Source: an uncultured Candidatus Melainabacteria bacterium (GTDB lineage: Bacteria > Cyanobacteriota > Vampirovibrionia > Gastranaerophilales > Gastranaerophilaceae). From it: a stretch of DNA of 41,765 nucleotides. Positions 14,290 through 22,834 of the stretch are shown in pieces. The stretch's first letter is position 1. The number at the start of each line of letters is the position of its first letter. The notes under the pieces were generated by a model that worked only from the letters and a program-made list of their open reading frames with translations, had not been told where the DNA came from and did not search any database. A program made the position numbers and the translations under genes. The stretch lies in NCBI GenBank assembly GCA_934693235.1, contig CAKUUY010000012.1:1-41765 (forward strand), given 5' to 3'.

Positions 14290-15342
14290 GTGATAAATCT
14301 TGGGAATACAAACTATACTATGAAACCTTTTTGCGGAAACGGATGCAACAATCCGGCTCCGCATTCTTATTTTGACAAATCGCAAAATATTTCATTCACC
14401 GGTGTCACAGAAGAGCTTTCAAAAAGGTTTACCAAAACTCAAAAAGAAGTAATTGACGAATTTATTAAAGACCCAGCTTCTAATTGGATTGCCGGGAACT
14501 TGCCAAAAGGATGGTTAGACAGAATTTCTTATTTACCTATAGATAAACAAAAAGAAATTCAACAAGAAGTATTTATGGTTTTTAGAGCAGCAATAAAACA
14601 CCTAAAACCATATTGCGCTAAAAAAGGAAGTCCAGAATTTAGCCAACAAAAGGTTGATTTAGAAAACAAACGTTTAAAAGAAGCATCACAATTTTTAACT
14701 AAAGGGTTACGCAAATATGGAATTCTTCCGGAAACAAACTCTGTCAACTTTCAAAGATTAAAAGTTGGAGGAGCATATACACAAAGAGCATATTTGTTAC
14801 GAGAAAAAGGCAAAAACCCGAGCCTCGACAAATTATTTATCAAAAAATACAACAAAAAACATAAACAAAATGGATTAGATGCCGATTATAATGGACCTTT
14901 TTCCGAAATTGCGCATGGATTATATTTAAACAAAAAGCTTAAAAGCCGCTTTATGTGCGATTTTTATTGGGCTGACACCAAAGTAGGCTACTTAGCATCT
15001 GAATACCAAACTTTACCAAAAAAACAAAGACCTGTTCTAAAATTCAAAAAGACTTATACAAAAATGAAAGAATTTTTAGATGATTTATATGACTCAACCA
15101 ACATTAAAGCAAATGAATTAATAAGACATGGAATTAAAGTTGGGAAAATTACCCCTGAGGGATTTCAACCTGACTCCAAGGAAAACATTATAGTAGGCTT
15201 TTTACAAGCTATTCTTGCAAAACATGGGCTTTTCCACAATGACTTACATAACCAAAATGCAATCATTGGGTCTAATGAAAAACATAGACCTTTGGTAAAA
15301 CTTGTAGATGTCGGTGGTTTAAGCGAAATTATCAAACTTTAG
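14290..15342 (+). CDS. Protein-kinase-like protein with an N-terminal ISFTG motif
   Basis: The 350-aa protein carries the residues of a kinase fold. A loop LKVGGAYTQRAYLL (157-170) stands where the glycine-rich loop would be, LFIKKY (182-187) offers the ATP-binding Lys, Glu206 could be its partner, HNDLHNQN (316-323) matches the catalytic loop H-x-D-L-H-x-x-N, and DVG (340-342) stands for DFG. The fold ends right there, so there is almost no C-lobe after the DVG motif; this resembles small effector and aminoglycoside-kinase-like families more than Hanks kinases. The first 150 residues are helical and unassigned, with a Cys/Asn-rich start. Translation begins at GTG 14290 or ATG 14320; neither has a strong ribosome-binding site. 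It overlaps the convergent ATP-grasp gene by 11 bp. The target is unknown. Confidence 0.6.
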   Translation: MINLGNTNYTMKPFCGNGCNNPAPHSYFDKSQNISFTGVTEELSKRFTKTQKEVIDEFIKDPASNWIAGNLPKGWLDRISYLPIDKQKEIQQEVFMVFRAAIKHLKPYCAKKGSPEFSQQKVDLENKRLKEASQFLTKGLRKYGILPETNSVNFQRLKVGGAYTQRAYLLREKGKNPSLDKLFIKKYNKKHKQNGLDADYNGPFSEIAHGLYLNKKLKSRFMCDFYWADTKVGYLASEYQTLPKKQRPVLKFKKTYTKMKEFLDDLYDSTNIKANELIRHGIKVGKITPEGFQPDSKENIIVGFLQAILAKHGLFHNDLHNQNAIIGSNEKHRPLVKLVDVGGLSEIIKL

Positions 15343-16288
15343 CATACGTTTGAGATAATATAAAGTCTGTAATTCTCTTTTCAAGATTACAATTGAAGTG
15401 TCCATTGACCTCTTTTATAAAATAACATGGACTTGTAATATTAATTTCAATTATTTTTTCATCAATAACGTCAAGTCCTACGAGTGGCAACCCCCATTTT
15501 GTCAATTCTTTTGCAACTGGTCTGAATTTTTCTTTTTCACTTGATGTTAATTCTGCTTTAACAATATTGCTATCACAATGTTCACAAAATTTAAAATCAT
15601 CATTTGATGGAAGTTTTTGAACACATACATCCAAAACTTCTTCTCCTAAAAACATTACTCTTTTATCCCCAAATCTAGCTTTGGGAATATATTTTTGAAC
15701 CATAATGAGTTGAGTTTGATTTTTTGTCATTGTGTTAATTATAACTGCAGTATTTTTGTCGCCTTTTTTCAAAGTCATAACACCTGAACCAAAACATGCG
15801 TTAAGAGGTTTTAATACAATCTCTTCATTTTTGTTCAAAAACTCCATAATATCAGCTTTAGAACAAGTGACAATATTTTCCGGCATCAAATCCAAAAACT
15901 TACAAGTATGCATTTTTTCATTAAAATTTCTTATCGCCTTTGGATCATTTAATATAAAGGTTTTACTTCTGTCAACAAAATCAAAAATGTAAGTTGCATT
16001 AATATAATCCAAATCAACCGGAGGATCCGGTCTAAACATTACCAATGGGAAATCGTTTATTCTTCTGCACTGCTCCGATTTGTCATAAAAAATATTACCA
16101 TCCTTTTCATAAGCCTCATAACAATGCACAAAAGGAACACCCGCAGATAATCCTAACTTATCAATAGTTGTAATAAAAACTCTTTTATTTTCACGCAACA
16201 ATTCTCTAATAATCCAAAAATTTGTAACTAAGTTATTAAATTCAAAATATTTTAACTCTAACCTGTCAATAATAAATAAAATATCCAT
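15332..16288 (-). CDS. Glutathione synthetase-like ATP-grasp enzyme
   Basis: The 318-aa protein aligns with GshB in order: FRPDPPVDLDYINATYI, LNDPKAIRNFNEKMHT, LKPLNACFGSGVM, GDKRVMFLGEEVLD, GLPLVGLDVID and the metal-binding EINITSPCYF. GshB joins gamma-glutamylcysteine and glycine. Here the usual RGNLAAGG substrate loop is replaced by a segment with a CxxC pair (KFCEHCDSN), and the ATP-binding glycine loop is changed, so the acceptor substrate may differ. No gshA-like gene lies nearby. It is convergent with the kinase-like gene. GshB itself, or a related peptide ligase, are both possible. Confidence 0.75.
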   Translation of the reverse strand: MDILFIIDRLELKYFEFNNLVTNFWIIRELLRENKRVFITTIDKLGLSAGVPFVHCYEAYEKDGNIFYDKSEQCRRINDFPLVMFRPDPPVDLDYINATYIFDFVDRSKTFILNDPKAIRNFNEKMHTCKFLDLMPENIVTCSKADIMEFLNKNEEIVLKPLNACFGSGVMTLKKGDKNTAVIINTMTKNQTQLIMVQKYIPKARFGDKRVMFLGEEVLDVCVQKLPSNDDFKFCEHCDSNIVKAELTSSEKEKFRPVAKELTKWGLPLVGLDVIDEKIIEINITSPCYFIKEVNGHFNCNLEKRITDFILSQTYAKV

Positions 16289-16460
16289 ATTATCCTCTTT
16301 CTAGCATAAAGCTTACTACTTAAAAATTTTTCTTCAATAAACAGAAAGGCAATTTATTGTAACAAATCTTTACTTTAATGAAAAAGATAGCAATTATTAT
16401 TTTTTTTTTAGTTTTTATATTAGTATAAGGTGTGTGTAAAAAATTTTGAAAGGTTGAATT

Positions 16461-17336
16461 ATGTCAGTAGATGCTGTGAATGGAGCGAATGCTCAACCAC
16501 AAACTCGTAGCGCATTGCCAGGAGCAATTGCAAGTGGAGTCGGACTCGGTTTGGTTGGCGCAACCGGAGGCTACTTACTAGGTGGTAAAAGACAAACATT
16601 AGAAGAATTATTTAAACAAGATCCTGATACATTTAAATCAGAAGCAGTAACTAAAAAAGATGCAGAAGCCGCAAAAAAATTACAAGATGCTGTTCAAGAA
16701 TACAACAATACAGGAGCTAATGAAAAAAATCTTCTAAGAAATGCAAACCAAAAAATGAACAGTGCTATCAAAACTCTAACTGTTGATAATCAAGAAGAGT
16801 TAAAAAAGGCCATAGATGAAGCCCAAGAAGCACTAAACAACAAAGAAGTAAAAATTGGAGACAAAACATATAAAGCAAAAGATATTGCCCATGAATTGCA
16901 CGAAGCTCAAAAAAAATTTGCGACAGCTATAAACGGTACAGATGCCGCAAAAACAGAAGCAATAGCAGAATTAGCAAAAGCCAGAGTTAAAGCTCAAGAA
17001 TTTAACAACGAAGTAAAAGAAGAAATGAAAGCTGTGCGCAAAGCTAAAAAAGCTCTAAAAACAGCTCAAACAACAGAATTCAATAAATTAGCAGAAAATG
17101 CCGGCCACCAAAAAACACTCAAAGAAGCAGCAACAAGTGCTAGTGAGAACTTCAACAAAGTTAAAACAAGCAAACTTTCTGCACTAGTAAGTAAGAAAGA
17201 AATTACAGAAGCATTCGAAAAAGTCAAAGGCGAAATTCCAAAGGTAGGGAAAACCAAAATGGCTTTAATTGTCGGTGGTATTGCTGCAGCAGTAGGTTTC
17301 CTTGGAAACCTTTTATTGGGTAGTCGCAACGCATAA
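16461..17336 (+). CDS. Coiled-coil protein with hydrophobic segments at both ends
   Basis: The 291-aa protein has an N-terminal glycine-rich hydrophobic segment (about 19-45, ending GGYLLGG) and a C-terminal one (about 266-288, MALIVGGIAAAVGFLGNLLL). Between them lies a long, highly charged region full of Lys, Glu and Ala that reads as coiled coil (for example AKKALKTAQTTEFNKLAENA). There is no classical signal peptide. AAAGG precedes the ATG and a strong terminator follows, so it is a single-gene unit. A membrane-associated structural or secreted translocator-like role would fit, but nothing in the sequence proves it. Confidence 0.65.
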   Translation: MSVDAVNGANAQPQTRSALPGAIASGVGLGLVGATGGYLLGGKRQTLEELFKQDPDTFKSEAVTKKDAEAAKKLQDAVQEYNNTGANEKNLLRNANQKMNSAIKTLTVDNQEELKKAIDEAQEALNNKEVKIGDKTYKAKDIAHELHEAQKKFATAINGTDAAKTEAIAELAKARVKAQEFNNEVKEEMKAVRKAKKALKTAQTTEFNKLAENAGHQKTLKEAATSASENFNKVKTSKLSALVSKKEITEAFEKVKGEIPKVGKTKMALIVGGIAAAVGFLGNLLLGSRNA

Positions 17337-17360
17337 TTTTACGCAACAACATAAAAAACA

Positions 17361-17391
17361 AAATCGACTATCAATAGATAGTCGATTTTTA
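17361..17391. terminator. Bidirectional Rho-independent terminator
   Basis: AAATCGACTATC and GATAGTCGATTT form a perfect 12-bp stem around a four-base loop, with T runs after it on both strands. It serves the coiled-coil gene (plus) and the UPF0173 gene (minus). Confidence 0.92.
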
Positions 17392-17408
17392 TTATTAAAC
17401 GTTTTGTG

Positions 17409-18074
17409 TTAACCATCAATCTTATTTGGATCTAAAATAATACAATTTGAATTGTTAACCTGAATTAATTGCATAAACCTTTGTAAATCAGCTTGGATTT
17501 CTGGGAATGTATTGTAATGCATCGGAATTACTGTTTGTGCACCAATCCAATCCGCAGCAACTGCAGCATGTTCCACATCCATTGTATAATTTCCACCAAT
17601 TGGCAACAAAGCAATATTGGGTCTATAAAGTTCTTTTAATGTTTTCATTTCACCTGTCAAACAAGTGTCACCTGCATGATAAATCTTTACACCGTCAATA
17701 TCAAAAATTATACCAGCGGCTTCTCCAGCGTACCTTCCATCAGGCAGCGAGCTTGAATGAAAAGCTGGAACAAAAACAACTCGTCCCCAATCATAATTAA
17801 TCCAAGCGCCAAAGCCTACAGCTCTAACTTTACAACCTTGTTCTTTCAAATAATTTGCAAGTTCAAATGCAGCAGTAATTGTTGCATCTTTTTCTTTTGC
17901 GATTTCAACAGCTTGACCTAAATGATCTCCATGAGCATGAGTTACAAAGATATCTGTAATATTCCTTTCATGCCAGTTATAGTTAGGATTAACACTAACA
18001 TATGGGTCAACTAAAATTGATTTTTCTTTCAAAGCAAACTCAAACGCACTATGACCAATATACTTTAAATCCAT
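17409..18074 (-). CDS. UPF0173 metal-dependent hydrolase (metallo-beta-lactamase fold)
   Basis: The 221-aa protein has the metallo-beta-lactamase motifs: FVTHAHGDHLG for the first metal site, PAFHSSS, HAGDT and PMHYNTFP for the others. DLKYIGHSAFEF at the start and LLPIGGNYTMD are typical of the UPF0173/YtkL group, which are soluble hydrolases of uncertain substrate. A ribosome-binding site (AGGAGAGG) precedes the ATG. It is divergent from ribD with about 50 bases between them. Confidence 0.9.
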   Translation of the reverse strand: MDLKYIGHSAFEFALKEKSILVDPYVSVNPNYNWHERNITDIFVTHAHGDHLGQAVEIAKEKDATITAAFELANYLKEQGCKVRAVGFGAWINYDWGRVVFVPAFHSSSLPDGRYAGEAAGIIFDIDGVKIYHAGDTCLTGEMKTLKELYRPNIALLPIGGNYTMDVEHAAVAADWIGAQTVIPMHYNTFPEIQADLQRFMQLIQVNNSNCIILDPNKIDG

Positions 18075-18123
18075 ATACCTCTCCTTTATTTTCTAATCAA
18101 CTTTTTTATTATACAATACAAAT

Positions 18124-19164
18124 ATGGATTATGAAAGCTATATGAAAAAATGTATAGAACTAGCAAAAAACGGCGAAGGACAAACTTCTCCGAACCCAAT
18201 GGTCGGTTGCGTAGTTCTTGATAAAAATGGAAATGAAATTTCAAACGGATATCATCACAAATACGGCGAAAATCATGCAGAGCGAGATGCACTCCTAAAA
18301 CTTAATAATGGAGAAGAAAAAGACGGAACTTTAATCGTGAACCTTGAACCTTGCTCTCATCACGGGAAAACTCCTCCTTGCGCGGATTTGGTTATTGAAA
18401 GAGGTTTAAAACGCGTTGTTATTGGAATGCAGGATGTTAATCCTATCGTTGCAGGAAACGGGATTCGAAAATTAAAAAAAGCAGGTATTGAGGTAATTGA
18501 AAACATTTTAGAAAATGAATGCAGAACATTGAATGAAGTTTTTATAAAAAATATGACTCAAAACAAAACTTTCATTGCTATAAAAACAGCCACAACACTG
18601 GACGGAAAAACAGCAACATCAAATGGCTCTTCAAAGTGGATAACATCAGAACAAGCAAGAGAAGAAGTAAAAAGAATAAGGAATCGCTACGATGCAATAA
18701 TGACTTCATCTTCCACAATCCTAGCGGACAATCCCACAATGTCGCATCGAAAAAAGATAATTCTCGACCGAAATTTAAAAACAAATCTTGAAGCTCCAAT
18801 CTATAAAAACGGAGAGATTTATATGTTCAACGAAACTCTTGATATGTTTGAGGGAGGAATAAATTTTATCAAAACTCCTGTCAAAAACAATAAACTCGAC
18901 CTGAAATTCGTTTTTGAAAAAGCTTATGAATTAGGTATTAAAAGCATTTTAATAGAAAGCGGCGGGCACTTAGCCGGTTCTGCCTTAAAATATGCAGACA
19001 AAATTTACCACTTTATCGCACCAAAAATCACCGGTGACAACAATTCTTTATCTTGCTTTGATTTTCAAACGATAGATAACATTAACAAAAGCCTGAATTT
19101 AAAAATCACAGACGTACAAAAATTTGAACCAGATATTTTACTAACTTACTACCCTATTCAATAA
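18124..19164 (+). CDS. ribD: Bifunctional riboflavin biosynthesis deaminase/reductase RibD
   Basis: The 346-aa protein performs the second and third steps of riboflavin synthesis. The N-terminal deaminase has NPMVGCVV, the zinc motif HAERDAL and PCSHHGKTPPC. The C-terminal reductase starts near residue 147 (FIAIKTATTLDGKTA) and has NPTMSHRK and ESGGHLAGSAL. Other rib genes are absent and no FMN riboswitch is visible in the short space upstream. Its end overlaps the convergent dnaX by 11 bp. Confidence 0.95.
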   Translation: MDYESYMKKCIELAKNGEGQTSPNPMVGCVVLDKNGNEISNGYHHKYGENHAERDALLKLNNGEEKDGTLIVNLEPCSHHGKTPPCADLVIERGLKRVVIGMQDVNPIVAGNGIRKLKKAGIEVIENILENECRTLNEVFIKNMTQNKTFIAIKTATTLDGKTATSNGSSKWITSEQAREEVKRIRNRYDAIMTSSSTILADNPTMSHRKKIILDRNLKTNLEAPIYKNGEIYMFNETLDMFEGGINFIKTPVKNNKLDLKFVFEKAYELGIKSILIESGGHLAGSALKYADKIYHFIAPKITGDNNSLSCFDFQTIDNINKSLNLKITDVQKFEPDILLTYYPIQ

Positions 19165-21046
19165 CTTTACCATCAAAAAGTTCCATTACCATATTTACAT
19201 TATCGGAATGTAATGAAGCCTCTATTTTTGATGCCGCATCATCTTTAACTGGCTTTGCAACCTCTTCTCTTAATTCTTCAACCTCGTCTGCTTCAACTTC
19301 TGAAGTTTTTTCAACAGGTTTCATAACCGGAGATTGTTTTAATTGTGGTTTGGTTTGAGCTTGCCTGGCTGGTTGACTCTGAGCTACAGCCGGTTTGACT
19401 TGTACGTCATCAGGATGCGGGAGCCTAACAACCACATTTGAATTACTTTGACCAAACAAACTATCTAAAGCTTCAACTATTGCGTGTTTTTTACTACCAC
19501 TTTGAACTTGATTTAAGAAAATCTCATTTTTCATAGATAAAATTGTCTCTTCAGCAGAAATCTTTACAGGATTTGCCCATTGTTTTAAAAGAGCACGAGT
19601 CGGCGGACTTTGAATAAGTGTAAGCAACTGTCCCCACAATACAGAAACGTCATTACAATCAACAGGTTTTGATTTTGGCATTGGCGAAAATTCTTCATTT
19701 CCTGTATATTGTTGAGGAGCAACCATTTGAGTATCTTTAACGGGCTCTGATACTTGTTTTTTTGAGACAGATTCTTGAGTTTTTGCAACCTCTTTCTGCA
19801 TAACAACATCAGGTTTTGCATGACTGATTTCAGATTTTAACACCGGTGATGGAGCTGTTTTATAAACTGCTACTTTTACAGGTTGAACATTTCCACTCTC
19901 CAATCTTGCAATTCTGTTTTGAAGTTCAACAAGAGATGTGTTTTCTGTCAAGTTAGCTAAATCAATAACTGCAACTTCTGACCACAAACGTGGATTATTT
20001 GTTAATTTCAATTCTTTTATATATTCAGCACACTTATCAATTAAAAACACAATTTGATGAGTTTCCAAATTACCAGCTTGTTCTGTCAAAGAGTTTATTT
20101 GAGCATCATTTGCCTGAGTTAGTTCAAACGCAATTTCTTTTCTGCAATTTTTTATTATCAACAGATTTTTCAAATAATCCATCAGGTTTGTCAAAATCTG
20201 AACAGGTTCATTTCCTGAATTATAAATTTTTTCTAAATCTTCAATAGCACCTTGCGGATTAGATTTTATAATTTTATCAGCGAGAGAATTAAGCGTATCA
20301 AAAGACAAACGGCCTAAAAGGTTATTAATATCATCTGTTGAAATAGCTTCTTCTCCATCTAGTACACTCAATTGATCTAAAAGAGCAATACTATCACGCA
20401 TTCCACCTGCAGAATTTTTGGCAATTGTGAACAACGCATCATCCGTTATGTTAATCTTTTCGTTATCAGCAATATATCTAAGATGTTTTACAATATCGTC
20501 AGTTGTAATTCGTTTAAAATCAAATCTTTGACAACGACTTTTGATAGTATCCAAAACCTTATGTACTTCCGTTGTCGCAAGAATAAAAATAACATTTTTA
20601 GGTGGCTCTTCAAGAGTTTTCAATAATGCATTAAATGCAGTAGTTGAAAGCATGTGAACTTCGTCTATAATATAGATTTTATACCTGCTATTTACAGGCG
20701 CATACATTACCTTTTCCAAAATATTTTGAGCATCTTCAACTTTTCTGTTACTTGCAGCATCTATTTCTATGACATCCATTGGAGTTGAATTAGTAATATC
20801 AATACAATTCTCGCAAACTCCACATGGGTTTATAGTCGGTCCCTCTTTGCAATTCAATGATTTTGCAAAAATACGAGCTGTTGATGTTTTCCCCGTTCCT
20901 CTTGGTCCTGTAAAAAGATAAGCATGCGAGATTTTATTGAGCTCAATTGCATTTCTTAAAGCTTTTTTAATATGTTCTTGGCCAACAACTTCTTCCAGTT
21001 TTTGTGGACGGTATTTTCTGTATAAAGGTATATATTTTTCGTTCAT
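19154..21046 (-). CDS. dnaX: DNA polymerase III subunit tau (with probable gamma product)
   Basis: The 630-aa clamp-loader subunit has GPRGTGKTS (47-55), the zinc cysteines 66, 75, 78 and 81, the DEVH box and the SRC sensor (169-172). Domain III ends near 365, followed by a long Ser/Lys/Pro-rich linker and a tau-type C-terminal region. At codons 429-430 the sequence TCA AAA AAA C is a slippery heptamer; a -1 shift reads TSIRAR and then stops at 19737-19739, giving a gamma-like form of 436 aa. In E. coli the gamma frameshift lies at the same codon numbers. Its start is divergent from the carboxypeptidase-like gene with 40 bases between. Confidence 0.96.
   Translation of the reverse strand: MNEKYIPLYRKYRPQKLEEVVGQEHIKKALRNAIELNKISHAYLFTGPRGTGKTSTARIFAKSLNCKEGPTINPCGVCENCIDITNSTPMDVIEIDAASNRKVEDAQNILEKVMYAPVNSRYKIYIIDEVHMLSTTAFNALLKTLEEPPKNVIFILATTEVHKVLDTIKSRCQRFDFKRITTDDIVKHLRYIADNEKINITDDALFTIAKNSAGGMRDSIALLDQLSVLDGEEAISTDDINNLLGRLSFDTLNSLADKIIKSNPQGAIEDLEKIYNSGNEPVQILTNLMDYLKNLLIIKNCRKEIAFELTQANDAQINSLTEQAGNLETHQIVFLIDKCAEYIKELKLTNNPRLWSEVAVIDLANLTENTSLVELQNRIARLESGNVQPVKVAVYKTAPSPVLKSEISHAKPDVVMQKEVAKTQESVSKKQVSEPVKDTQMVAPQQYTGNEEFSPMPKSKPVDCNDVSVLWGQLLTLIQSPPTRALLKQWANPVKISAEETILSMKNEIFLNQVQSGSKKHAIVEALDSLFGQSNSNVVVRLPHPDDVQVKPAVAQSQPARQAQTKPQLKQSPVMKPVEKTSEVEADEVEELREEVAKPVKDDAASKIEASLHSDNVNMVMELFDGKVIE
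19737..19763 (-). promoter_or_regulatory. Candidate programmed -1 frameshift site in dnaX
   Basis: Seven A (19763-19757, coding strand) in the register A AAA AAA are followed two bases later by AGTATC, which can pair with GATACT beyond a 13-base loop. The -1 frame stop TAA at 19739-19737 lies within this loop. No upstream Shine-Dalgarno stimulator is seen. Confidence 0.65.
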
Positions 21047-21086
21047 GGTAATATGATAACATAATTATGAGAATTATGGGAAAAAT

Positions 21087-21884
21087 ATGAATATTATTAA
21101 GCCGGCATTATTAAAAGATGGAGATACTATCGGAATTTTAGCACCATCCGGAGCTATGGGAAAAGATGATACAAATCTTAAACGAGGAATTGAATTCTTT
21201 GAAGATAGAGGTTTTAAGATAAAACTTGCAAAGAACATTTATTCTCAAAACAGATATCTTGCAGGAAGCGATAATGAACGACTTGAAGCTTTGCACGAAA
21301 TGTTTTTAGATAAATCTATTAACGCAATTATTGCTCTAAGAGGCGGTTACGGAGCAATTAGACTTATTAATAAAATTGATTACAACATAATCAGAGAAAA
21401 CCCTAAAATTTTTTGTGGATACTCTGATATTACAGTATTAAACACTATGTTTTTAAAACGTGCCGGACTTTTAACATTTTCCGGGCCAATGATAATGAGC
21501 GATTTTGGTCAAGAAAAACTCTGTGACTATACAATAGAAAAATTCTTCCAAACAGTCCAACATGGGAAATTTGAGTTTGATGGAAGATTTTGGGGTGGAA
21601 ATCTCTCAACACTCGTCTCTCTTTGTGGACAAGATTTTATTCCCGATTTTAAATTCACTTTATTTTTGGAAGATTTGAATGAGCCACCATACAAAATTGA
21701 TAAAATGGTAACACAATTATTCAACATCGAAAAATTTCGTAAAAATGTTGAAGCAATTGCAATTGGAGACTTTTTAGATGTCGAAGAAAATATAAATTTC
21801 ATCTTTGAGGAACTAAAAGTTCCCCTCATTAAAAATTTCCCGGCATCTCATTCCCCTAAAAAAGCTACAATTCCGATTGGATAA
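21087..21884 (+). CDS. LD-carboxypeptidase-like protein (peptidase family S66)
   Basis: The 265-aa protein has the S66 catalytic elements: Ser113 in CGYSDIT, a Glu in LFLEDLNE, and a His near the end in ASHSPKKATIPIG. S66 enzymes trim the terminal D-Ala from muropeptide tetrapeptides during wall recycling (LdcA) or cleave related amide bonds (MccF). It is somewhat shorter than the usual 300 or so residues, ending directly after the TIPIG block. It has no signal peptide, so it acts in the cytoplasm. It is divergent from dnaX. Confidence 0.85.
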   Translation: MNIIKPALLKDGDTIGILAPSGAMGKDDTNLKRGIEFFEDRGFKIKLAKNIYSQNRYLAGSDNERLEALHEMFLDKSINAIIALRGGYGAIRLINKIDYNIIRENPKIFCGYSDITVLNTMFLKRAGLLTFSGPMIMSDFGQEKLCDYTIEKFFQTVQHGKFEFDGRFWGGNLSTLVSLCGQDFIPDFKFTLFLEDLNEPPYKIDKMVTQLFNIEKFRKNVEAIAIGDFLDVEENINFIFEELKVPLIKNFPASHSPKKATIPIG

Positions 21885-21986
21885 CAAATGTTTCATAATA
21901 ATTAATTTTATATTAAGCAACTACTCCCATAATTTTTTTTATTATAAAATGTAATTATCGTGTTAGATAATATAAGGATAAAAGAT

Positions 21987-22832
21987 ATGTGGGATTATTC
22001 AGATAAGGTTATAGATCATTACAGAAATCCGAGAAATGTTGGAAAAATTGATAACGCTGATGCAATTGGTGAAGCTGGCTCGCTTGCTTGCGGTGATTCG
22101 TTAAAAATCTATTTAAAAATCAAAAATAATGTTGTAACAGATGCAAAATTTCAAACATTCGGCTGTGGATCTGCGGTTGCAAGTTCAAGCATTTTAACAG
22201 AAATGATTATCGGAAAAACAGTTGACGAAGTAAAAAAAATAACAAATAAAGATATTGCAGATCAACTAGGAGGGCTTCCTCCTGAAAAAATGCACTGCTC
22301 AGTTATGGGTTATGAAGCTTTGGAAGATGCCCTTAAAAATTGGGGAGATTATACAGATTTAGACGACTTGAGAAATGAAGAAGCTAAATCTCAAACATCT
22401 GAAAAAATCGTGTGTACATGTTTCGGAGTAACAGAAAATGTAATTTGGGATGCTATCAAAATTAACGGATTAAAAACAGTAGAAGAAATTACAAACTACA
22501 CAAAAGCAGGCGGCGCTTGCGGGAAATGTAAAGCTGCAATTCAAGATATCATAAACACATATTACAAAAAAGAAGAAAAAAAGGAAACAAAAGTTCTAAC
22601 TCCTGCTCAAAAAATCCTTAAAATTAATAATGTTATAGAAACACAAATCTCTCCGGAATTAAGAAAAGACGGTGGGGATATCGCACTTATTGACATACAA
22701 GATAATAAAGTTATGGTAAAACTTCACGGGAAATGTTCTGGCTGTAAAAATTCTCGTCTCACTCTTAAAGCTTTTGTTGAAAGCACATTAAGAAATGCTA
22801 TTGATAAAAATATTGAAGTTGTAGAGGTATAA
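21987..22832 (+). CDS. nifU: Fe-S cluster scaffold NifU (three-domain form)
   Basis: The 281-aa protein has all three NifU modules. The N-terminal IscU-like scaffold has Cys residues in SLACGDSLK, TFGCGSA and MHCSV. The central BFD-like [2Fe-2S] domain has VCTCFGV and GGACGKCKA. The C-terminal Nfu domain has KCSGCKNS. I use the ATG at 21987, with AAGGA upstream, over a GTG at 21960 that would add nine residues before the scaffold. nifS follows two bases after the stop, forming a two-gene assembly operon. No nitrogenase gene is nearby, so it is likely the general assembly system of an anaerobe. Confidence 0.95.
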   Translation: MWDYSDKVIDHYRNPRNVGKIDNADAIGEAGSLACGDSLKIYLKIKNNVVTDAKFQTFGCGSAVASSSILTEMIIGKTVDEVKKITNKDIADQLGGLPPEKMHCSVMGYEALEDALKNWGDYTDLDDLRNEEAKSQTSEKIVCTCFGVTENVIWDAIKINGLKTVEEITNYTKAGGACGKCKAAIQDIINTYYKKEEKKETKVLTPAQKILKINNVIETQISPELRKDGGDIALIDIQDNKVMVKLHGKCSGCKNSRLTLKAFVESTLRNAIDKNIEVVEV

Positions 22833-22834
22833 AA

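Noticed and set aside
16400..16409. Run of ten T upstream of the coiled-coil gene as a phase-variable promoter
   Set aside because: A and T runs of this kind are common between genes in such an A+T-rich sequence and I cannot place a -35/-10 pair around it.
17507..17800. Plus-strand frame opposite the UPF0173 hydrolase gene
   Set aside because: It is antisense to a clear metallo-hydrolase gene and has no start signal or known similarity.
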